64,000 nucleotides of DNA from Devosia sp. (lineage in GTDB: Bacteria; Pseudomonadota; Alphaproteobacteria; Rhizobiales; Devosiaceae). How positions within the stretch are numbered: the first letter of the stretch is position 1; each line of letters starts with the position of its first letter. The stretch covers positions 496,001-560,000 of the forward strand of contig JADJPS010000001.1 of assembly GCA_016713105.1 (NCBI GenBank), given 5' to 3'. This document shows, in pieces, positions 54,743-63,883 of this stretch. The notes below the pieces were generated by a model, which did not search any database, was not told the DNA's origin, and saw only the letters and a list, made by a program, of their open reading frames with translations. The position numbers were made by a program, and so were the translations under genes.

Positions 54743-55129
54743 GTGCCGGTTTCGCCTACTGTCGCGGCGGCCGGTCTGACGCTGGTGCTGGGGGCGCTGG
54801 GGCTGTTCCAGCTGGCCCTTGCCCTCGGAGCCCCGCTTGGCCGTTTCGCGTGGGGCGGTACGCATTCCGTGCTGCCGCGCGCCCTGCGTATCGGCAGCGG
54901 CATTTCGATCGCCGTCTACGCCCTGATCGCATGCGTGATGCTCGATCGGGCCGGCCTTGTCGACTGGCTGCCGGCGGACCTGTCCGGCATCATGGCCTGG
55001 GTCGTCGCCGCCTATTTCGGCCTTGGTATCGTCATGAACCTCGCCTCCCGCAGCGTGCCCGAGCGGTTGGTAATGTCGCCGACGGCGGCGCTGCTGTGCG
55101 GCCTGTCGGTCGTAGTCGCGCTGGGCTGA
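54743..55129 (+). CDS. Small integral membrane protein of unknown function
   Basis: A 128-residue protein with four hydrophobic segments (about residues 6-28, 50-70, 78-98 and 108-126). It starts with a GTG one base after the hslO stop, with GGGGA 7 bases upstream, so it is translationally linked to hslO. It contains no motif I recognise. It converges with macB, the stops being one base apart. Confidence 0.78.
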   Translation: MPVSPTVAAAGLTLVLGALGLFQLALALGAPLGRFAWGGTHSVLPRALRIGSGISIAVYALIACVMLDRAGLVDWLPADLSGIMAWVVAAYFGLGIVMNLASRSVPERLVMSPTAALLCGLSVVVALG

Positions 55130-55130
55130 C

Positions 55131-57086
55131 CTACTCGCTGGCCAGCGCCACCACCGGGTCGAGCCGGGCAGCGGCGCGTGCCGGCATGAAGCCGAAGCCT
55201 ACCCCGATCAGCGTCGATGAGACGAACGCCGCGATGATTGTCGTCGGCGAGTAGATGAAGCTCAGCCCGCTCACCAGCCGGCTGACGCCGAAGCCGATCC
55301 CCAGCGACAGGGCCACCCCGATGGCACCGCCGATCAGGCAGACCAGCACCGCCTCGATCAGGAACTGCTGCATGATGTCGCTCTGGCGGGCGCCTACCGC
55401 CATGCGCACACCGATCTCCCGTGTCCGTTCGCGCACCGATACCAGCATGATGTTCATCACCCCGATCCCGCCCACCACCAGCGAGATCACGGCGATGGCG
55501 GAGATCAGCAGCGTCAGCGTCTGCGATGTCGACTGGATCGTCTCGCGGATCGTGTCGGTGTTCTGCAGAGCGAAATCGATGAGGCCGTGTCGCTGTTCGA
55601 GCAGGCTCGAGATCGCCGTCTGGGCGGCCGAGATATCCGCGTCGTCGGCAACCCGGACGGTGATCGTCGACAGCCAGCTCTGCCCCAGCATGCGCGACAT
55701 GGCCGTGGTATAGGGGGTATAGACGGCAATCGCATTCGACTGCGGGCCGAAAGTATTGGTGCTCGCCGCGATGACGCCGATGATCCGCAGCGGCACGTTG
55801 CCCACGAGGATCACCTGGCCGAGCGGATCCTCGCCGTTCGGAAACAGCGTGCTGCGGCCGGTGGCATCGATCACCGCTTCCTGGCTGAGGCTCTCGACAC
55901 CTGCGGCATCGAAGGTGACGCCGGCGACGACGCTTCGGTTGTTGACCCGGAAATAGTCGGTGCCCACGCCCGTCACCTGGGCGCTGGCCGAGACGCCGCG
56001 ATAGCGCACCGTGCCGCCGCTGGATACCTGCGGGGTGACGCTGTCGGCATAGGCCTGGGCGGCGATCGCTTCGGCATCGGCCGGCACCAGGGTACGGATC
56101 GCACCCAGTCTTCGGTCGGCGGCACTCGCTCCCGGCAGCACGTTGATGGTGTTGGTGCCGATCGAACTGATGCGCTCCAGCACCTGCGCCTGGCTGCCCT
56201 GCCCCAGCGCCACCACCGAGACCACCGAGGCGATGCCGATGATGATCCCCAGCATGGTGAGGAAGGTGCGCAACTGGTGAGACGACAGCGCCCGTACCGC
56301 AATGGCGAACGCCTCGGCACTGCGGTCGAGCGCTTCACGCCAGCGTGGGATGCGCTTGAGATCGATCGGCTGCCGCCCGGCTTCGGGTGCGCCGGCGCCG
56401 TTCATCTGCTTGTCCGAGACGATCACGCCGTCGCTGATCTCGATGATCCGGTTGGCCATGGCGGCAATTGCCGGATCGTGGGTCACGATGATGATGGTGT
56501 GGCCTTCATCGTGCAGTTCCCTGAGCAGCGCCAGCAGGTCGCGCCCGCTCTTTGAATCGAGGGCGCCGGTCGGTTCGTCGGCAAAGATGATGTCGCCGCC
56601 GTTCATCAGCGCCCGCGCTACGCTGACGCGCTGTTGTTGCCCACCGGAGAGTGCCGCCGGGCGGTGAGTACTCCGGTCGCCCATGCCGAGCCGCTCGAGC
56701 AGGTTTCGCGCCCGCGCCCGCCGATCCGCCTTGGCGGCTCCGGCATAGGCCGCCGGCACCTCGACGTTTTCCACCGCGTCGAGGTCGGTGAGCAGCTGAT
56801 AGCGCTGGAAGATGAAGCCGAAATGCTCGCGCCGCAATCGCGCCAGCTCGTCCGGCCCGAGCCTCGCGACGTCCCGGCCGGCCAGCCGGTACTCTCCGGT
56901 CCAGCCGCGATCGAGACATCCGAGGATGTTCATCAGCGTCGACTTGCCCGAGCCCGACTGCCCGATGATGGCGATTAGCTCGCCCTGCCGGATGGTGAGG
57001 TCGATGTCGTTGAGCACGGTGATGGTCTCGGTCCCCGCCGGGAACTCCCGGCGCAGTCCCCGGACCTCGATGATCGCCTCGTTCAT
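55131..57086 (-). CDS. macB: MacB-like ABC transporter (ATPase-permease fusion)
   Basis: A 651-residue fused exporter. ATPase domain about 1-230: Walker A GQSGSGKSTLMN, signature LSGGQQQRV, Walker B IIFADEPTGALDS, His switch VTHD. Four membrane segments follow: one at about 275-295, then a periplasmic MacB core (about 300-520) and three near the C-terminus (about 530-645). With the MacA-like protein it would form a tripartite pump for macrolides, peptides or siderophores; no outer-membrane partner is here. It starts 10 bases after macA. Confidence 0.93.
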   Translation of the reverse strand: MNEAIIEVRGLRREFPAGTETITVLNDIDLTIRQGELIAIIGQSGSGKSTLMNILGCLDRGWTGEYRLAGRDVARLGPDELARLRREHFGFIFQRYQLLTDLDAVENVEVPAAYAGAAKADRRARARNLLERLGMGDRSTHRPAALSGGQQQRVSVARALMNGGDIIFADEPTGALDSKSGRDLLALLRELHDEGHTIIIVTHDPAIAAMANRIIEISDGVIVSDKQMNGAGAPEAGRQPIDLKRIPRWREALDRSAEAFAIAVRALSSHQLRTFLTMLGIIIGIASVVSVVALGQGSQAQVLERISSIGTNTINVLPGASAADRRLGAIRTLVPADAEAIAAQAYADSVTPQVSSGGTVRYRGVSASAQVTGVGTDYFRVNNRSVVAGVTFDAAGVESLSQEAVIDATGRSTLFPNGEDPLGQVILVGNVPLRIIGVIAASTNTFGPQSNAIAVYTPYTTAMSRMLGQSWLSTITVRVADDADISAAQTAISSLLEQRHGLIDFALQNTDTIRETIQSTSQTLTLLISAIAVISLVVGGIGVMNIMLVSVRERTREIGVRMAVGARQSDIMQQFLIEAVLVCLIGGAIGVALSLGIGFGVSRLVSGLSFIYSPTTIIAAFVSSTLIGVGFGFMPARAAARLDPVVALASE

Positions 57087-57096
57087 CGTCCCGACC

Positions 57097-58308
57097 TCAC
57101 AGCGGCGGTCCGCCGACGGGTCCGCCGCCGCTCAGCAGGCTGCGGGGGTTTCCGGCGCTGGTCGCGGCAGACGCAGCGGCACTGCCGCCCGACACCACCA
57201 CGAGGTCGCCCTCCTCGAGGCCCGACCTGATCTCGGCCATCACGTTGTTGGTCAGCCCCACTTCCACCGGCCTGACTTCGCTGCTCTTGCTCGCAGCGTC
57301 CCACACCTCGACGGTCTTGCCGCGCCCCGCGGTCTTCAGCACCGACGAGGGCACGGCGAGCACATTCTCGGCCGAGGCGAGGACGATCGTGACCTGGGCG
57401 GTCATGGAGATGCGCAGTCTGTGGTCTGGATTGGCCACATCGAACAGGCCGTTGTAGTAGATGGCGCTGCTCGCGCTCGATCCGCTGCTCTGTTCGCCTG
57501 AAATCGACTCCGGCGCCGGCTCGATCGCCCGCAGCGTCGCCTCGATGCGGGTATTGGGGTCGCCGAGGATGGTGAAGTACACGCGCTGCCCGGCCTCCAC
57601 CCGCGGCACGTCGGCTTCCGAGATTTCCGCCTTCACCACCATCTGGTCGAGATTTGCCAGCTTGACGATCGTCGGCGTGCTGTTGACGGCGTTGACCGTC
57701 TGGCCGACTTCGACCTCCAGCGACACCACGGTGCCGTCCATTGGCGCCACGATCTGGGTGCGGCTGAGATTGAGCTTTGCGGTATCGACGCTGATCTCGG
57801 CCTGCTGGATCTGGGCGTCGAGCGCTTCCAGCTGCCCCTGCGCCGTCTCGACGGTCAGCTGTGCCGACTGCAGCTCGGCGTCCGAGATCAGCTCCTGCGG
57901 ATGCAGCTTCTCCGCGCGCTCGAGGGCGATCTGTGCCTTGGCGAGGGTGGCCGCCTGCATGCGCTTCTGCGCCTCGATGCCGGCGAGGGCGGCTTCCGAC
58001 GCCCGGACCGCGTTCTCCTGGTTGAGCGAGTCGATCTCGGCGATCACGTCGCCGGCCTTGACGGTGTCGCCCAGTCCCACCTTGAGCGTCTTGATGCTCC
58101 CGGAGACCTCCGCCCCCACGCTGACCAGCTGGCTCGCTTCGATCGTACCAGAGGCAAGCACGGTCTCCTCGATGGTGGTCCGCGTCACCTGTGTGGTCGT
58201 CGGTTGCGTGACCTTGGCCTTGGGGGTCAGGTAGACCCAGCCCGCGACGCCCATGCCGCCCAGGACGGCTGCTACCGCCACCCAACGAACGATCCCGTTG
58301 ATCTTCAC
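57097..58308 (-). CDS. macA: MacA-like periplasmic adaptor protein
   Basis: A 403-residue membrane-fusion protein. An N-terminal membrane anchor is at about residues 6-25, a lipoyl/coiled-coil hairpin at about 65-185, and a beta-barrel domain at about 190-290. A long C-terminal segment ends in a glycine/proline-rich tail. The start is probably a GTG at 58308 (GGGG 8 bases upstream); a GTG at 58335 would add nine residues. It pairs with the downstream MacB. Confidence 0.9.
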   Translation of the reverse strand: MKINGIVRWVAVAAVLGGMGVAGWVYLTPKAKVTQPTTTQVTRTTIEETVLASGTIEASQLVSVGAEVSGSIKTLKVGLGDTVKAGDVIAEIDSLNQENAVRASEAALAGIEAQKRMQAATLAKAQIALERAEKLHPQELISDAELQSAQLTVETAQGQLEALDAQIQQAEISVDTAKLNLSRTQIVAPMDGTVVSLEVEVGQTVNAVNSTPTIVKLANLDQMVVKAEISEADVPRVEAGQRVYFTILGDPNTRIEATLRAIEPAPESISGEQSSGSSASSAIYYNGLFDVANPDHRLRISMTAQVTIVLASAENVLAVPSSVLKTAGRGKTVEVWDAASKSSEVRPVEVGLTNNVMAEIRSGLEEGDLVVVSGGSAAASAATSAGNPRSLLSGGGPVGGPPL

Positions 58309-58512
58309 CTTGCAAGCCCCGCGTTTCCTCAGCACGACATAGGTACGATCGGCCGTCGCGTCGCATTAGGCCTTGGTAAGCTGGATGAATTCTTGGAAAG
58401 GATCGGCCAGCCGACCGGCATCGCACCCGCCCGACTAGCGCCCGGCCGGAGGTCGGCGTCTTGATCGTCATCAAGCGCGCGGCCGAGATGTGTTTCGCAG
58501 TGTTTCCCGGTG

Positions 58513-59722
58513 CTAGATCTGGTCGAGCCCGTAGGCGAGATCGGCGATCAGGTCGGCGCTCTCCTCGAGGCCCACCGAAATCCGCAGCAGGCCCGGCGTG
58601 ATGCCGCTTTCGAGCCGGACATCCTCGGTGAAGCGTGCGTGCGTGGTGGTTCCGGGATGCGTGATCAGCGACTTCGCGTCGCCCAGATTGTTCGAGATCA
58701 GGATCACCGCCAGCGAATCCGACAGCCTGAACGCCGCCTCGCGCCCCCTTGACCTCGAATGCGACCAGCGTCGAGCCGCTCGCCATCTGCCGCTTCGCCA
58801 GCTCGTACTGAGGGTGCGATGGATGGAAAGGATAGGACACGCGGGCGACTTTGGGGTGACCTGCCAGAAGATCGGCAATCCTCACGGCGTTCTCGGTCAT
58901 CTGCCGCACCCGAAGCGGCAGCGTTTCGACGCCCTTGAGCAACACCCAGGCATTGAAGGGTGACAATGACGGGCCGGTCTGTCGAAGCAGCGTGTGCACG
59001 TCCGCCTCGATTAGCGCCTTGCTGCCGAGCACCACGCCGCCCAGCGCCCGGCCCTGGCCGTCGATGTGCTTGGTGGCCGAATAGGTGACGAGATCGGCAC
59101 CGAGCAGCAGCGGCTTCTGCAGCATGGCCGTGGCGAACACGTTGTCGACGATCAGCTTGGCGCCATGCGCCTTGGCGATCTGCGCCACCGCCGCAATATC
59201 CACCAGCTCGAGCGTCGGGTTGGTGGGCGTCTCGATGAACACGACCTTGGTGTTCTTCTGCATGGCCCGTTCGAAGTTCTCCGGATCGCGGCCATCCACC
59301 AGGGTCGAGGGTACGCCGAAGCGCGGCATAAGGTCCTCGACCACATAGCGGCAGCCGCCGAACAGCGCCCGCGACGCAACGATGTGGTCTCCGGCCCGGA
59401 CCTGGCTCATCACTGCATTGGTCACTGCCGACATCCCGGTGGCGAAGGCTCTGGCGGCCTCGGCCCCCTCGAGTAGCGCCATCCTGTCCTGGAACATCTC
59501 CATCGTCGGGTTGGAGAAGCGCGAGTAGTTGTGCGCCGGCTTGTTGATCTTGTTGAGGAACAGGTCCTCGGCATATTGCGAATTCGGGTAGGCGTAGCCC
59601 GAGTTCATGAAGATGGCTTCCGAGGTCTCGTTGAACTGGCTGCGCTGCGTGCCGCCATGCACCAGCTGTGTCGCTTCCGAGCGGTTCTTCGGGTCGCTGA
59701 GCGGGTTCTTGGACTTGGACAT
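58513..59722 (-). pseudogene. metZ: O-succinylhomoserine sulfhydrylase MetZ (frameshifted)
   Basis: PLP enzyme of the Cys/Met metabolism family making homocysteine. The PLP lysine is in VTYSATKHIDGQGR (about residue 212). The frame is intact from ATG 59722 to STLVAFEVKG; in the five-C run at 58744-58748 (GGGGG on the coding strand) it shifts, and the alternative frame continues REAAFRL...ISNNLGDAKSLITHP to the stop at 58513. One surplus base, or two missing, would explain it. Repaired, it has about 403 residues, normal for MetZ. A SAM-II riboswitch and terminator precede it. Confidence 0.9.
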
Positions 59723-59733
59723 GTCGTGCCTCG

Positions 59734-59770
59734 AAAACGAAAAAGCCGGCGCGCGTCGTCTGCGGCCGGC
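59734..59770 (-). terminator. Intrinsic terminator in the metZ leader
   Basis: On the minus strand GCCGGC (59765-59770), a 14-base loop and GCCGGC (59745-59750), then TTTTTCGTTTT (59744-59734). It sits between the SAM-II aptamer and the metZ start, so ligand binding could control its formation. Confidence 0.8.
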
Positions 59771-59776
59771 ATCAAG

Positions 59777-59835
59777 GTCCCTTTAGCGACTTGTTTTAGG
59801 TGGCTGCAATCAGACCGGCCAAATCACCACCATCC
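59777..59835 (-). promoter_or_regulatory. SAM-II riboswitch ahead of metZ
   Basis: The minus-strand sequence contains GGTGATTTGGCCGGTCTGAT followed by TGCAGCCACC, TAAAACAA and GCTAAAGGG, which matches the SAM-II aptamer consensus, including the paired GGTG/CACC-type stem and the terminal GCTAAA-AGG segment. SAM-II elements occur upstream of met genes in Alphaproteobacteria and lower expression when S-adenosylmethionine is abundant. Confidence 0.9.
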
Positions 59836-59879
59836 GCCTTTCCGTCACTGCAAAGGCGCATACCGGGGATATACGACCC

Positions 59880-61049
59880 ATGTCGGCTTGGCGTCAACCG
59901 TCGGGGTTGCTATCGACGACGGGTTGCGGGGTGGGGCACTTGGATACCGAACTGTACGCGAAGGGCGTGTTTCCCGCCCGCTACATCGAACGGCTGGCCA
60001 GCAGGGGCAGCATCGGCTCGGCGCGCCCGTTCGATCCCGATCAGGTGCAGCCGGCGAGCCTCGACCTGCGCCTGGGAGCGGTGGCACATCGCGTCCGCTC
60101 GAGCTTCCTGCCTGGGCCGGACCACACCGTTGCGCAGCGCATCGAAACCCTGCGGCTGCACGACCTGGATCTCACCGAGGGTGCCGTCCTCGAGCGCAAC
60201 TGCGTCTATCTGGTGCCGCTCCTGGAGCACCTGGACCTGCCCCACAACGTCAGCGCCAGCGCCAATCCCAAGAGTTCGACCGGCCGGCTCGATGTCTTCA
60301 CGCGCGTCATCGGCGACTATGCCCGCGGTTTCGATGCGCTACCACACGGCTACAAGGGGCCACTCTATCTCGAGATCAGCCCGCGGCCCTTCCCCATCCG
60401 CATCCGGCAGGGTTCGCGTCTGTCGCAGATGCGCTTCCGGGTCGGTGACAGCCGCCTCGACGCGCGCGAGCACCGTACCCTGCACAATGTCGAGACGCTG
60501 GTCTTCGACCCCAATGCCGAGGTCGGCGACGGCGTGCTGCTCTCCATCGATCTCAAGGGTGAGGGCCGCAACGGTCTGATCGGCTTCCGCTCGCGCCGCC
60601 ACACGCCGGTCATCGACATGGATCTCAAGGACACGCTGGAGGTTCTCGATTACTGGGAGCCGCTGGTGACCCGGGGCCGCGACGAGTTCATCCTCGATCC
60701 GGACGAGTTCTACATCCTCGTCAGCCGCGAAAGCGTGCACGTGCCGCCCGCCTATGCCGCCGAGATGGTGCCGTTCGATCCGCTGGTCGGCGAGTTCCGG
60801 GTGCACTATGCCGGCTTCTTCGATCCCGGCTTCGGCCACTCTGCGGCGGGCGGCACCGGCAGTCGTGCCGTACTCGAAGTCAGGAGTCGCGAAGTGCCCT
60901 TCCTGCTCGGGCACGGCCAGACCATCGGCCGGCTGGTCTACGAGCGCCTGTCGGAGGTTCCGGATCGCCTCTACGGGGCCGGGCTGGGGTCCAACTACCA
61001 GGCACAGACCCTGAAGCTATCCAAGCACTTCAAGCCCTTCGCCCTCTAG
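59880..61049 (+). CDS. 2'-Deoxycytidine 5'-triphosphate deaminase (two-domain type)
   Basis: A 389-residue protein with two tandem dUTPase/dCTP-deaminase-like domains, the alphaproteobacterial long form. The N-terminal domain carries QPASLDLRLG (about 60) and ASANPKSSTGRLDVFTR (about 130), typical of Dcd. The second domain includes VPFDPLVGEFRVHYAGFFDPGFG. It supplies dUTP for thymidylate synthesis. The start is not certain: ATG 59880 is the first, but family similarity starts near LDTELYAKGVFP. It is divergent from metZ. Confidence 0.9.
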   Translation: MSAWRQPSGLLSTTGCGVGHLDTELYAKGVFPARYIERLASRGSIGSARPFDPDQVQPASLDLRLGAVAHRVRSSFLPGPDHTVAQRIETLRLHDLDLTEGAVLERNCVYLVPLLEHLDLPHNVSASANPKSSTGRLDVFTRVIGDYARGFDALPHGYKGPLYLEISPRPFPIRIRQGSRLSQMRFRVGDSRLDAREHRTLHNVETLVFDPNAEVGDGVLLSIDLKGEGRNGLIGFRSRRHTPVIDMDLKDTLEVLDYWEPLVTRGRDEFILDPDEFYILVSRESVHVPPAYAAEMVPFDPLVGEFRVHYAGFFDPGFGHSAAGGTGSRAVLEVRSREVPFLLGHGQTIGRLVYERLSEVPDRLYGAGLGSNYQAQTLKLSKHFKPFAL

Positions 61050-61071
61050 AGGCCAGGACCGGGCCGCTCGG

Positions 61072-61821
61072 CTAGGGGCCGCTTGGACTGGCCAGATCAA
61101 CTGAATTGGCAATCATCTCGTCGCTGACGATCCGTCCGTGTTCGAGACGGATGATGCGGTTGCAGAAGCTCTGCATCAGTTCGGCCGAGTGCGAGGCCAG
61201 CACCAGGATGCTGGCCTTGGCCACGAACTCGCCCATCCGCTTGCGCGCCTTGGCCTGGAACTCGGCATCGCCCGCCCCGATCACCTCGTCCACCAGCAGG
61301 ATCTCGGGATGCGTGGCGGTCGCGACACCGAACAGCAGCCGCGTGGTCATGCCGGCCGAGTAGGTGCGGACCGGCATCGTCAGGAACCCGCCCAGTTCGC
61401 TGAATTCCTCGATGCCCGGGATCACCGCCTGCGCCTCGGCGTGCGTCGCGCCCAGCAGCATCGCCATGCGGATGATGTTCTCATAGCCGGTCAGTTCGGG
61501 GTCCATGCCGGCCCCCAGTCCGAACACCGTCGAGATCCGCCCGGCCACCGACAGGCGCCCCGAAGTCGGTCGGAAGATCCCTGCCATGGTCCTGAGCAGC
61601 GTCGTCTTGCCCGAGCCGTTGTGGCCGATCAGCCCGATGCGGTCGCCATCGCCAAGCCGGAGCGTGATGTCGCTGAGCGCCTGCACCGTCGCCACATGCC
61701 CGCGATCGGCTTTGATCAGGCCGCCGGTGCCGATCCGCACCAGGTGCTTGCGCAGCGATTTGCTCGCCGCATTGTAGATCGGGTAGGCAACGCCCACGCC
61801 GTCGAGATCCATTCTGGCCAC
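61072..61821 (-). CDS. Polysaccharide ABC exporter ATP-binding protein (Wzt/KpsT-like)
   Basis: A 249-residue ATPase: Walker A (GHNGSGKTTLLR, about 67), variant signature (YSAGMTTRL, about 160) and Walker B (ILLVDEVIGAGD, about 180), typical of capsule or O-antigen exporters. There is no C-terminal carbohydrate-binding domain. GTG 61821 is preferred because GGAG lies 7 bases upstream; ATG 61812 is the alternative. It follows the permease gene with 10 bases between. Confidence 0.92.
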   Translation of the reverse strand: MARMDLDGVGVAYPIYNAASKSLRKHLVRIGTGGLIKADRGHVATVQALSDITLRLGDGDRIGLIGHNGSGKTTLLRTMAGIFRPTSGRLSVAGRISTVFGLGAGMDPELTGYENIIRMAMLLGATHAEAQAVIPGIEEFSELGGFLTMPVRTYSAGMTTRLLFGVATATHPEILLVDEVIGAGDAEFQAKARKRMGEFVAKASILVLASHSAELMQSFCNRIIRLEHGRIVSDEMIANSVDLASPSGP

Positions 61822-61831
61822 CGGCGGGCTC

Positions 61832-62620
61832 CTACATCCAGTACGGCAGGCGGTAGGCACGGGCGCCGGTGAGCCACAGGGCAAGCGTCACCGTCACCAC
61901 CGTCAGTCCGGCCACCCAGCCGTAGCTGACGAGGTCCGGCACCACCCCCATCATCGGGTCGCGGATGACCCGGATGTAGTGGGCCACCGGATTGAGCGAC
62001 ATCACCAGTTCGGCCGGCCCCAGCTGGCGGCTGTGGTAGATGACGGGGCTCAGGAAGAACAGGATCGGCACGAAGGACGAGATCAAGGGATCGAGGTCGC
62101 GATAGCGGGCGCCGAGCAGGCCTATGATCTGCGTCAGCGCGATGAGGTTGATCGATACGATGGCGAGGCCGGGCAGGGCCAGGAACATCAGCGGCGAGCT
62201 GTGCTGAGGGAAGATCAGGAACACCAGCACCACCACCACCAGGTTGTGCGCCAGGTTGATGAACTGCCGGCTGAACGCCTGCAGCGTGATCAGAAAGCTC
62301 GGCAGCCGGATATTGGTGACCATCGACGCATTGCGGGCGAACAGTCCGGCACTTTCGGTGATGCTGCCCGCGATCAGCTGCCAGACCACCAGCCCGACCG
62401 TCACTTGCGGGATATACTCACTCTGCTTGGCATTGAGCAGTATGCTCCACACAAATCCCAGGCCCGCCACGCCGACGATGGTGCCGAGCACCAGCCAGAG
62501 CGGACCCAGCGTGCTGCGCCGATAGCGCGCGAGCGTCTCGCTCCAGGCGAAGTAGAGTGCCAGCTGCCGCCGCTGCCACGCTGCCGCGAGGTCGCTCCAT
62601 CCTTCTGCAATGGCGCTCAA
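61832..62620 (-). CDS. Polysaccharide ABC exporter permease (Wzm/KpsM-like)
   Basis: A 262-residue membrane protein with six hydrophobic segments. ARYRRSTLGPLWLVLGTI (about 32-49) is typical of ABC-2 polysaccharide exporters. The start is a TTG at 62620, with AAGGGCGG about 5 bases upstream. With the downstream ATPase it would export a lipid-linked polysaccharide; no glycosyltransferases are in the window. Confidence 0.92.
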   Translation of the reverse strand: MSAIAEGWSDLAAAWQRRQLALYFAWSETLARYRRSTLGPLWLVLGTIVGVAGLGFVWSILLNAKQSEYIPQVTVGLVVWQLIAGSITESAGLFARNASMVTNIRLPSFLITLQAFSRQFINLAHNLVVVVLVFLIFPQHSSPLMFLALPGLAIVSINLIALTQIIGLLGARYRDLDPLISSFVPILFFLSPVIYHSRQLGPAELVMSLNPVAHYIRVIRDPMMGVVPDLVSYGWVAGLTVVTVTLALWLTGARAYRLPYWM

Positions 62621-62714
62621 GTGCCGCCCTTCATGCCGTTCGACGCGCCGGGTGTAGGGCCGGGCCGGGCGGCGCGCAAGCGCGAAGGCGCAACACTTGC
62701 CGTAGCCCGGTGGC

Positions 62715-63776
62715 TCAGCTGCCCCGCTTGAGTTCGGGGTGCGTTGCCCGCCCGAACAATCCCTGGTCGAGCCCCAGCACTGCCGCGCTTGAGCCCACGA
62801 TCAACTGATCGGGTCCATGGACCACACGGGGGTCGCGGTCGGGGTAGCCGAACGAGGACAGGAAATGCTGCATGGCGTTGAGGCGCGCGCGCATCTTGTC
62901 GTTCGACTTGACGATCACCCAGGGCGCGTCGGCGGTGTCGGTATAGAAGAACATCGCCTCCTTGGCCTCGGTATAGGCGTCCCATTTGTCCATCGATGCC
63001 CGGTCGATCGGGCTGAGCTTCCACTGCTTGAGCGGATCGTGCTCGCGCGCCGCAAAGCGCCGGGCCTGTTCCTCGCGGGTCACCGAGAACCAGAACTTGA
63101 ACAGCCTGATGCCCGAGCGCACCAGCATGCGCTCGATCTCGGGGGTCTCGCGCATGAATTCGAGATACTCGGGCGGCGAGCAGAAGCCCATGACACGCTC
63201 CACGCCAGCCCGGTTGTACCAGGAGCGGTCGAAGAACACGATCTCCCCGCCCGATGGCAATTGCTGGATGTAGCGCTGAAAGTACCATTGCGTGCGCTCG
63301 ATCTCGGTGGGTTTCTCGAGCGCCACCACCCGCGCCCCGCGGGGATTGAGATGCTCCATGAAGCGCTTGATCGTGCCGCCCTTGCCGGCGGCATCGCGCC
63401 CTTCGAAGATCACCACGACCTTCTGGCGGGTTTCCTTGATCCAGTTCTGCAGCTTGAGCAGTTCGACCTGCAGCGGCAGCATGTGCTGCAGGTAGCCCTT
63501 CTCGGTCATCCGGACCTTGTAGGGAAACACGCCGGTCTCGAAGCTCTCGCGAATGGCGGCCGCATCGCGCCGCAGTTCGCTGGCGGTCCGGCGCTCGGCG
63601 GCAGCGGCCGGCGCGCCAAGGCTGCCAGACGACTCCATGATGAGGTGTGCGGCATCGGTCGGATGCTCCGGCTTGTCCTCTGCTGCCGCTGTCGCCGTTC
63701 CCGCGGCGGTGTTTCCGCCATCCTGGGCAATTTCGGTCTCGGTGGCAGCCGGCGCTTCCGGATTGCTCTGCACCAT
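62715..63776 (-). CDS. ppk2: Polyphosphate kinase 2 family protein (second copy)
   Basis: A 353-residue PPK2-type kinase with an N-terminal extension of about 75 residues rich in Ala/Glu. Walker A is FEGRDAAGKGGTIKRF (about residue 148), followed by FDRSWYNRAGVERVMGF (about 208) and REHDPLKQWKLSP. It resembles, but is not a close duplicate of, the PPK2 at 41972; the extra N-terminus sets it apart. It stands alone between the exporter genes and the DsbA-like gene. GGAGGGACGT precedes the ATG. Confidence 0.95.
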   Translation of the reverse strand: MVQSNPEAPAATETEIAQDGGNTAAGTATAAAEDKPEHPTDAAHLIMESSGSLGAPAAAAERRTASELRRDAAAIRESFETGVFPYKVRMTEKGYLQHMLPLQVELLKLQNWIKETRQKVVVIFEGRDAAGKGGTIKRFMEHLNPRGARVVALEKPTEIERTQWYFQRYIQQLPSGGEIVFFDRSWYNRAGVERVMGFCSPPEYLEFMRETPEIERMLVRSGIRLFKFWFSVTREEQARRFAAREHDPLKQWKLSPIDRASMDKWDAYTEAKEAMFFYTDTADAPWVIVKSNDKMRARLNAMQHFLSSFGYPDRDPRVVHGPDQLIVGSSAAVLGLDQGLFGRATHPELKRGS

Positions 63777-63883
63777 ACGTCCCTCCTTGATGTATCAGGG
63801 CAAGCTGGGCCCGCTGCGCGTCTTGGGTCTTGATCTGGATCAACCGATCGGCGTCGCTGCCGCACTATCCGGGGAATGCTTGC

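Noticed and set aside
57083..59722. One 879-codon fusion of metZ with the adaptor-protein region
   Set aside because: After the frameshift in metZ the frame merely stays open through the antiphase of macA; the residues there are not protein-like.
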